This document shows positions 14,764 through 19,605 of a stretch of 19,605 nt of DNA, piece by piece. Positions within the stretch are counted from its first letter, which is position 1. Each line of letters opens with the position of its first letter. Under the pieces are notes generated by a model. It made no database searches. It was not told the DNA's origin and saw only the letters and a program-made list of their open reading frames with translations. The position numbers were made by a program, and so were the translations under genes. Origin of the DNA: an uncultured Clostridium sp. Its GTDB lineage: Bacteria; Bacillota; Clostridia; Lachnospirales; Lachnospiraceae. The stretch lies in contig USFH01000021.1 in NCBI GenBank assembly GCA_900553925.1, positions 1 to 19,605 on the forward strand. The letters run 5' to 3'.

Positions 14764-14803
14764 AAAAATAGGAGCCACCCGGTTATGTGATAGCTCCTAC
14801 TTT
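14764..14803 (-). terminator. Intrinsic terminator of the cold-shock gene
   Basis: On the minus strand, AAAGTAGGAGC (14803-14793) pairs with GCTCCTATTTT (14775-14765) in an 11-bp stem with one G-U pair and a 17-nt loop that can partly pair. T-rich sequence follows. It ends the block that starts at the glycosidase. Confidence 0.85.
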
Positions 14804-14905
14804 GTTTCACTCAATAAATATAACAAATCCCAATTCAAAAATTCAGTATAACAATGCATGCAGAATCTATAAAATATAGGTACCCTGTTACTTGATTAAG
14901 CTAAA
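14804..14905 (-). other. 3' untranslated stretch of the cold-shock mRNA, no gene seen
   Basis: About 100 AT-rich bases between the cold-shock stop codon and its terminator. It holds only short palindromes (CTATATTTTATAG near 14867-14879 and TGCATGCA near 14853-14862). I see no coding region, no convincing promoter and no known RNA family. Confidence 0.5.
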
Positions 14906-15109
14906 CTACTTGATAACAGTTACGTTTGTAGCCTGTGGTCCCTTCTCACCTTCTGTAACATCAAACTCAACCTGCTGGTTTTCTTCAAGGTTCTTGTAAC
15001 CATCCATATTCAATCCTGAATAATGTACGAATACATCCTTGCCGTTCTCGTCTGTGATGAATCCAAAACCCTTCTGGCTATTGAACCACTTTACTGTACC
15101 TCTTGTCAT
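14906..15109 (-). CDS. Cold-shock domain protein (CspA/CspB family)
   Basis: Small RNA/ssDNA-binding OB-fold protein of 67 aa, the normal family length. RNP1 is KGFGFI (13-18) within KWFNSQKGFGFI, RNP2 is VFVHY (26-30), and the end GPQATNVTVIK is typical. It acts as an RNA chaperone that keeps mRNAs single-stranded. The start is ATG 15109, with GGAGG 7 nt upstream; a longer reading to 15190 would add residues that do not belong to the family. It has its own promoter just after the DUF5688 stop and its own terminator, so it can be a monocistronic mRNA, though read-through from DUF5688 is possible. Confidence 0.97.
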   Translation of the reverse strand: MTRGTVKWFNSQKGFGFITDENGKDVFVHYSGLNMDGYKNLEENQQVEFDVTEGEKGPQATNVTVIK

Positions 15110-15133
15110 GACAAATCCTCCAATTTTTAAAAT

Positions 15134-15152
15134 CGCATCTTCTAGAAATGCG
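15134..15152 (-). promoter_or_regulatory. 5'-end stem-loop in the cold-shock mRNA leader
   Basis: CGCATTT and AAGATGCG (minus strand, 15152-15134) can form a 7-bp stem with a loop of about 5 nt, placed at or right next to the predicted transcription start. It could stabilise the short leader or respond to temperature; this is inference. Confidence 0.4.
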
Positions 15153-15186
15153 CTTATACCATAGCACAGTCTCGGTCTTTCGTCAA
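15153..15186 (-). promoter_or_regulatory. Predicted promoter of the cold-shock gene
   Basis: Minus-strand TTGACG (15186-15181) is followed after 17 nt by TATGGT (15163-15158). A TGnTATAAG extended -10 (TATAAG at 15158-15153) overlaps it and may be the one used. The -35 starts three bases after the DUF5688 stop codon. Confidence 0.6.
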
Positions 15187-15189
15187 GCA

Positions 15190-16086
15190 TTATGCAACAA
15201 TATTTCCCAATTGTTTGTCATAAAAATAGACCTCGTCCGACAGATAATCCATCCCGGAAACCACAAACTCATTGACCTCGTGCAGCGTGTTCTCAAGCAT
15301 TGCACGCTCCATGTTCGAATCCGCAATGCAAAGTAAAACTTCATTTACACTTGATGGTATAATATACACATCCTTGTCTACATGATCTGCAAAAGCTGCA
15401 ATCACATCTTTGTAGATCATCATCGTTGCCCCATAGATAAACTGCTGATTCGATAAAATATAGATCTCCGGTGTCTCGGGATAGCTTCCATTCTGCGGAT
15501 AACGGTCTTCTAAGAATTCATCTAGCCGCTTCACAAACGGAGGAAACAGCTTAAGAGTGTTCTCCCTTGCTGCCCGGTACAGTTCATCTATGGTAATGTC
15601 GCAATCCTGCAGATTACTAAAATGCAGCAGGGCTGATGCAATCCCGTTTTCATCCATCTTCACAAGATAGCGGAATGTAATTGCCATATCATGAAACGGA
15701 ATATACGGACAGTCCATAAGCATCTCCCGGTTTTTCTGGTAATTCACCAGACGCAGAAAAACATGATCAAGAACATGTTCCATATCAACGGTCAGTTCCC
15801 CCTGTTCCTCCATGCGATTTAACACATGGTTATACTCCTGCGCAATCAGCTGTAATATCTCATCAAACGTTTTAATTCCCTGCCGGTACCCGGAATAAAA
15901 CTGTTCAAGATAGATGGTCGGTGACGTATTCTCACCCTTCTTTAGTATGACGAGTCCTGTGTGCTCAATTCCATTGTTGTGGCACACCTGCTCTAAGCGA
16001 AGCTGCTCAATATCATACTGTAACAAATACTCTGCGATTCCATCCCGTATCGCCTCACAAAATTGTGTAAAATCCATACGCTCCAT
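15190..16086 (-). CDS. DUF5688 family protein
   Basis: Soluble 298-aa protein with no signal peptide or membrane segment. The layout fits DUF5688, a family common in Lachnospiraceae: N-terminal MDFTQFCEAIRDGIAEYL, then the conserved NNGIEHTGLVILKKGENTSPTIYLEQFY (here residues 37-64), a helical middle, and a C-terminal part with YILSNQQFIYGATMMIY, the VYIIPSSVNEVLL segment and the SDEVYFYDKQ end. The biochemical function is unknown; family members often occur in several copies per genome. ATG has AAAGGAG 8 nt upstream. It has its own promoter after hisC, and an inverted repeat lies in its leader. The family name is from memory of its motif pattern, so a profile search should confirm it. Confidence 0.8.
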   Translation of the reverse strand: MERMDFTQFCEAIRDGIAEYLLQYDIEQLRLEQVCHNNGIEHTGLVILKKGENTSPTIYLEQFYSGYRQGIKTFDEILQLIAQEYNHVLNRMEEQGELTVDMEHVLDHVFLRLVNYQKNREMLMDCPYIPFHDMAITFRYLVKMDENGIASALLHFSNLQDCDITIDELYRAARENTLKLFPPFVKRLDEFLEDRYPQNGSYPETPEIYILSNQQFIYGATMMIYKDVIAAFADHVDKDVYIIPSSVNEVLLCIADSNMERAMLENTLHEVNEFVVSGMDYLSDEVYFYDKQLGNIVA

Positions 16087-16131
16087 ATCTAAAACTCCTT
16101 TTTATCATTTTAAATAATTCGCGTAGGAAAG

Positions 16132-16153
16132 TTCAGACAGGTCACCGTCTGAA
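16132..16153 (-). promoter_or_regulatory. Inverted repeat in the DUF5688 leader
   Basis: TTCAGAC (16132-16138) and GTCTGAA (16147-16153) are perfect 7-base arms around an 8-base centre AGGTCACC that itself has GGT/ACC symmetry. It lies just downstream of the promoter, so it could be a repressor operator or an mRNA hairpin. No U-run follows, so it is not a terminator. Confidence 0.45.
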
Positions 16154-16166
16154 TGATGACACATTT

Positions 16167-16195
16167 ATTATATGTGCTATCCGGGGATGTGGCAA
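16167..16195 (-). promoter_or_regulatory. Predicted promoter of the DUF5688 gene
   Basis: Minus-strand TTGCCA (16195-16190) is followed after 17 nt by a perfect TATAAT (16172-16167). It begins four bases after the hisC stop codon. Confidence 0.7.
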
Positions 16196-16199
16196 GTAC

Positions 16200-17246
16200 C
16201 TAGAGCAAAGTTTTTAGAAATGCTACAAATTGGAGCATTTCTTCATCGGTTCCGATGCTGATACGAAGATAGTTGTCAATCCTCGGTTTTGCAAAATACC
16301 GCACAAATATCTTATTTTCTCTTGCTTTCTCAAATATTTCTTTGGCCGGAACCGACTTGTGCGTCGCAAATACAAAGTTCGCGCTTGATGGAAGCACAGT
16401 AAATCCAAGTGCCTCGATTTCCTTTACAAACCATGTTCTCGTATCGATAACCTTCTTGACCATCTCCTTGAAATAGTCATCCGCTTTGATTGAGCAGGTT
16501 CCAAGCTCGATGCTTGTCAGATCCATCGTATAAGAATTATAGGAATATTTTACATCGTTTAGGTAACCGATCAGCTTCTCATTTCCGATCGCATATCCGA
16601 TACGGAGTCCTGCCATCGAACGGGATTTCGAGAAGGTACGGACAACGAGCAGGTTGTCAAACTCGTCAAGAAGAGGCAATGCTGTCTGTCCACCGAAGTC
16701 GACATACGCCTCATCCACGATCACAATTACATCCGGGTTATGGCTGACGATGTCCCGTACAAACTCGACTGGTTCTGCAATTCCGGTTGGTGCATTCGGA
16801 TTCGGGAATACAACGCCACCATTTTCGCCGTAATAATCAGATGCCTGAATGCGGAAATTCTCATCGAGCGGTTTTCTCTCATACGGAATCCGGAGCATAT
16901 CTGCCCAGACATCATAGAACGAATATGTAATATCCGGGAAGAAGATTGGCTTTCCCGAATTGAAAAACGTCATAAATGACATCGCAAGCACATCGTCACT
17001 TCCGACACCGACAAACACCTGCTTTTTATCCACACCGTGATACTGTGCAATCGCCTCAACTAATTTCGTTGCTGCCGGATCCGGATACAGACGCAGATTC
17101 GCTAATTCCACCTGTTTATTCAACACCTCCGGTGCCGGCGGGTATGGATTTTCATTTGTATTCAGCTTGATAATGTCCTGTTCCTTCGGCTGTTCGCCCG
17201 GTACATACGGCACAACCTTTCGTATATTTGCTTCCCAGTTTCCCAT
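16200..17246 (-). CDS. hisC: Histidinol-phosphate aminotransferase-like class I/II PLP enzyme
   Basis: Cytoplasmic PLP enzyme (348 aa, normal for HisC) that would convert imidazole-acetol phosphate plus Glu to histidinol phosphate. Visible landmarks: the LNTNENPYPPAP N-terminus (28-39), YPDP (54-57), PNPNAPTG (148-155), D178 in VIVDEAYVDF (contacts the PLP ring nitrogen), the PLP lysine K207 in TFSKSRSMAGLRIGYA, and the C-terminal YLRISIGT with the substrate-carboxylate Arg. ATG has GGAGG 10 nt upstream. It follows pepD by 18 nt, not in a his operon, so it could be a second copy or act on another amino acid (aromatic amino acids and cobalamin-related CobD are the main look-alikes). The N-terminus favours HisC. 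Confidence 0.88.
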   Translation of the reverse strand: MGNWEANIRKVVPYVPGEQPKEQDIIKLNTNENPYPPAPEVLNKQVELANLRLYPDPAATKLVEAIAQYHGVDKKQVFVGVGSDDVLAMSFMTFFNSGKPIFFPDITYSFYDVWADMLRIPYERKPLDENFRIQASDYYGENGGVVFPNPNAPTGIAEPVEFVRDIVSHNPDVIVIVDEAYVDFGGQTALPLLDEFDNLLVVRTFSKSRSMAGLRIGYAIGNEKLIGYLNDVKYSYNSYTMDLTSIELGTCSIKADDYFKEMVKKVIDTRTWFVKEIEALGFTVLPSSANFVFATHKSVPAKEIFEKARENKIFVRYFAKPRIDNYLRISIGTDEEMLQFVAFLKTLL

Positions 17247-17264
17247 AAGTCTCGTTCCTCCAAA

Positions 17265-18722
17265 CTATTTCAGTCTCTTCAAGATTTCAAGTGTATATTC
17301 CCACGTTCTCTGCACGCTGTCAACATGCAATCTCTCGTTCGGTGTGTGGATATCATACATCTGCGGACCATATGATACGCAGTCCAGTCCTTCCATCTTA
17401 TCCATAAATAAACCACATTCCACTCCCGCATGGATCACATCCAGTTTTGGTTTTTCTCCATATAGCTCCTCGTAAACAGCAACCATCACATCACGTAACT
17501 TGGAATCCTGCTTATACTCCCATGCCGGGTATGCACCACTCTCTGTATACATTCCTCCCAAACGCTCACACAATACTCGAATCTGTAAAGCAAGAAGATT
17601 CTTCTCACTGCCAACGCTGCTGCGCACCGAAAAGCCCATCTGCACTTCATCTTGTTTCATCGTGAGAATGCCAAGATTGAGCGATGTCTGTACCAGTCCC
17701 GGCATCGCATCACTCATCTTCTGCACACCGTTTGGAAGTAGGAATAGCGCATCGATAATCGCATCGCCACTCACACGGTTCATCGTCTCTACCACTGCCT
17801 CTGTGCATTCTTTCATCTTCAATGTCACATCCGGATCACTTACCTCATATTCATGACTGATCGCGGCCTGCAGCGTCTGCACTGCCCGCTGTATGGCAGG
17901 CTGTTTTTCTGTTTCTGCAACAAATACTGCCTGTGCCGCACGTGGAATTGCATTATCCTTCTTGCCTCCATCGATTGACACAAGCCGGATATCCGCCACT
18001 GCCTGTATCGCTTTCAATGTTCTGCCGAGCACCTTGTTTGCATTTGCCCGCTGTTTAATAATCTCCATGCCGGAATGCCCGCCGAGTAATCCATCCACGT
18101 CAATCTGCATACAAAACGGATGTGCCAGATCACAATTTTCCCACTGAACCGGCATATGGCAGACTGCCGTCATACCACCGGCACAACCAACCAGAAGCTG
18201 ACCTTCGTCTTCAGAATCAAGATTCAGCATATATGACGCATGCAGATCTTCTGTTGTGATTCCTGCCGCGCCAAGCATACCAATTTCCTCATCGACCGTA
18301 ATCACAACTTCCAGTGCCGGATGTGGAATATCATCGGCATCTAAGATGGCTAGTGCAAATGCAACCGCGATACCATCGTCCCCGCCAAGGGTTGTCCGGT
18401 CTGCATGAATCACATTTTCATCGAGCACCAGATCTAATCCCTGTGTATGAAAATCAATCTCCTTGTCATCCGTCTTCTCACAGACCATATCCATATGCCC
18501 CTGGATCATCACGACCGGTACATCCTCATAGCCTCTTGTTGCCGGCTTCTTCATAATGACATTTCCAAGTGTATCCTGTCTGACATAAAGATTTCGTTTC
18601 TTCGCAAATGCAACCAGATAATCACTGATTGCCTGTGTGTCTGAAGATCCATGCGGAATCCCACAGATTTCCTCAAAATAACGAAAGACCGCTTTCGGTT
18701 CTAACTGTGCAAGCACTGCCAT
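17265..18722 (-). CDS. pepD: Aminoacyl-histidine dipeptidase (PepD, peptidase family M20)
   Basis: Di-zinc cytoplasmic dipeptidase (485 aa, normal for the family) that cleaves Xaa-His and other dipeptides. Metal and catalytic residues visible: H76 and D78 in QGHMDMV, bridging D115 in LGGDDGIA, catalytic E145 with metal-ligand E146 in VDEEIGMLGA, D169 in LNLDSEDEG, and the C-terminal HAGVECG histidine. The lid domain lies between about 180 and 390 (GLLGGHSGMEI). ATG 18722 has CAGGAGG 7 nt upstream; a TTG at 18740 would add six residues without support. It is 30 nt after the glycosidase gene and 18 nt before hisC, likely co-transcribed. Confidence 0.95.
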   Translation of the reverse strand: MAVLAQLEPKAVFRYFEEICGIPHGSSDTQAISDYLVAFAKKRNLYVRQDTLGNVIMKKPATRGYEDVPVVMIQGHMDMVCEKTDDKEIDFHTQGLDLVLDENVIHADRTTLGGDDGIAVAFALAILDADDIPHPALEVVITVDEEIGMLGAAGITTEDLHASYMLNLDSEDEGQLLVGCAGGMTAVCHMPVQWENCDLAHPFCMQIDVDGLLGGHSGMEIIKQRANANKVLGRTLKAIQAVADIRLVSIDGGKKDNAIPRAAQAVFVAETEKQPAIQRAVQTLQAAISHEYEVSDPDVTLKMKECTEAVVETMNRVSGDAIIDALFLLPNGVQKMSDAMPGLVQTSLNLGILTMKQDEVQMGFSVRSSVGSEKNLLALQIRVLCERLGGMYTESGAYPAWEYKQDSKLRDVMVAVYEELYGEKPKLDVIHAGVECGLFMDKMEGLDCVSYGPQMYDIHTPNERLHVDSVQRTWEYTLEILKRLK

Positions 18723-18735
18723 TTTTCTGCCTCCT

Positions 18736-18752
18736 GACAATTCTATATTGTC
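18736..18752 (-). repeat. Inverted repeat abutting the pepD ribosome binding site
   Basis: GACAAT (18736-18741) and ATTGTC (18747-18752) with a 5-base centre fill the space between the glycosidase stop codon and the pepD Shine-Dalgarno. It is weak as an RNA stem and has no U-run, so it is not a terminator. It could be an operator or a translational element. Confidence 0.4.
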
Positions 18753-19605
18753 CTACTTTTTCTTAACTGGTTTTATCTTATTTTCAAATGATTCAATAAA
18801 TGCCTTCTGCTTTTCCTCACTGCACAGATGCTTATCCACATAAATCAATATCTCACGCAATGATTTCTGTGGCGAATACTGGCAGTTATTTCTTATAATT
18901 CCGACATCCCAGCCTTGCTCTTCCCATGCTTCGTCTGCTGCCTTTAACAGATCTTCTTCTGCACTGATTACCCGAAGCGGCGTATCAACGCAATAAGAAT
19001 ATGGAGATTTTATATCCAGATAGATTCTCTCTGTACCAATCATATCTCCCTCTGAGGAAGAAGTTGCGGCTATCACATCATAATATCCTTCTTCCACCGT
19101 AAACTTCTCCAGATCCATATCATAAGAAGCAAGTTTTGATGTCGGAATCTCAAACACGATCGTCTTCTTTTCTCCCGGAGCAAGCTTTACTTTCTCAAAT
19201 GCCTTCAATTCCTTCTCCGGTTTTGGAAGTGTGCTGTATGGATCATGGATATAAATCTGTACCACTTCACTTCCGACACAATCTCCTGTATTTGTAACCG
19301 TCACCTTGGCTGTAATCTTCTCTGTATCAGACGTTACATGATCCAGTGTACAAGCAAATGATGTATAGGATAATCCATGCCCAAACGCATACCGTGGATG
19401 TATTTTCTTCTTGTCATAATAGCGGTATCCAATATAGATTCCCTCACCATAGTTTACATGATATCCCTCTCCCGGGAAATTCATATAGGTTGGCGCATCT
19501 TCCAGGCGCTCCGGGAATGTAATCGTCAGCTTTCCGGACGGATTCACAACTCCAGCAATCATATCGGATAATGCCTTTGCTCCTGCCATACCCGGAAGGA
19601 ATGTA
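18753..19605 (-). CDS. Glycoside hydrolase family 3 beta-glycosidase, C-terminal part (5' end outside the window)
   Basis: About 284 C-terminal residues of a GH3 enzyme that hydrolyses beta-linked glucosides or xylosides. The reading frame is open to the window edge with FLPGMAGAKALSD, so the start is not visible. It shows the GH3 C-terminal domain end (VNPSGKLTITFPERLED, then GIYIGYRYYDKKKIHPRYAFGHGLSYT). A fibronectin III-like domain follows (about 19076-19316: VTVTNTG, SEVVQIYI, LKAFEKVKLAPGE, YDVIAATSS). Beyond it are about 80 further residues (18756-19004) with charged helices and no family I recognise. No C-terminal anchor is seen, which fits a cytoplasmic enzyme acting on imported oligosaccharides. 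The exact substrate cannot be read from this part. Confidence 0.92.
   Translation of the reverse strand, partial: TFLPGMAGAKALSDMIAGVVNPSGKLTITFPERLEDAPTYMNFPGEGYHVNYGEGIYIGYRYYDKKKIHPRYAFGHGLSYTSFACTLDHVTSDTEKITAKVTVTNTGDCVGSEVVQIYIHDPYSTLPKPEKELKAFEKVKLAPGEKKTIVFEIPTSKLASYDMDLEKFTVEEGYYDVIAATSSSEGDMIGTERIYLDIKSPYSYCVDTPLRVISAEEDLLKAADEAWEEQGWDVGIIRNNCQYSPQKSLREILIYVDKHLCSEEKQKAFIESFENKIKPVKKK

Noticed and set aside
14804..14905. Possible small RNA between the cold-shock gene and its terminator.
   Set aside because: A TATACT lies there, but no matching -35 is at the right distance and the would-be RNA would be only about 50 nt. It is simply explained as 3' untranslated sequence.
15110..15190. 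Longer cold-shock protein reading from 15190.
   Set aside because: It would include the promoter and leader. The 67-residue form from ATG 15109 has the family length and a perfect GGAGG site.

Overview
The window looks like chromosome from a low-to-mid GC anaerobic Firmicute, most likely a Lachnospiraceae-type Clostridium (Roseburia/Agathobacter/Butyrivibrio-like). The reasons are strong AGGAGG-type ribosome sites, sigma-A style promoters with 17-nt spacers, a DUF5688 protein, a YrzB-type DUF1292 protein, MacB-type exporters with Gram-positive adaptors, and a GH3 glycosidase. The genus is inference. The window has 18 protein genes and no tRNA, rRNA, CRISPR array or insertion sequence that I can see. 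All genes but one lie on the minus strand. No stretch of more than 300 bases lacks a gene; the largest gap is 216 bp, between the cold-shock gene and the TetR gene.

Read in the direction of transcription (high to low coordinates), the minus strand splits into three blocks separated by the only two convincing terminators. Block 1 (19605 to about 14764) holds a GH3 beta-glycosidase C-terminus, the aminoacyl-histidine dipeptidase PepD, a HisC-type aminotransferase, a DUF5688 protein and a cold-shock protein. It is closed by a hairpin terminator at 14764-14803. DUF5688 and the cold-shock gene have their own promoters placed directly after the preceding stop codon.

Block 2 (14755 to 4713) starts with a strong promoter (TTGACA, 17 nt, TAGAAT) in front of a TetR-family regulator. 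A stand-alone CheY-like receiver, the replication-associated AAA+ ATPase RarA, and a four-gene MacAB/YknXYZ-like export system follow with short gaps or overlaps. The export system is unusual in having two different HlyD-type adaptors flanking one ATPase, plus one FtsX/MacB permease. A small two-helix membrane protein comes next. A second promoter then drives a SEC-C zinc protein translationally coupled to a short UvrD/PcrA-type helicase. The block meets the only plus-strand gene (DUF1292) at a shared hairpin at 4677-4714.

Block 3 (4314 to 1) is a heterodimeric ABC exporter of the TM287/288-BmrCD type. One nucleotide-binding domain carries the degenerate residues and the other the catalytic ones. 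The 5' part of cysS (cysteinyl-tRNA synthetase) follows with its own promoter. The promoters for the exporter and for the divergent DUF1292 gene overlap with abutting -10 boxes.

The item most worth following is the TetR / lone receiver / RarA / two-adaptor exporter cluster, together with the low-complexity segments in its adaptors: a 30-bp tandem DNA repeat coding an Asp-Gly-Ser tail, an Asn-rich insertion, and a Pro/Asp linker at the hairpin tip. Everything else looks like ordinary core genome.
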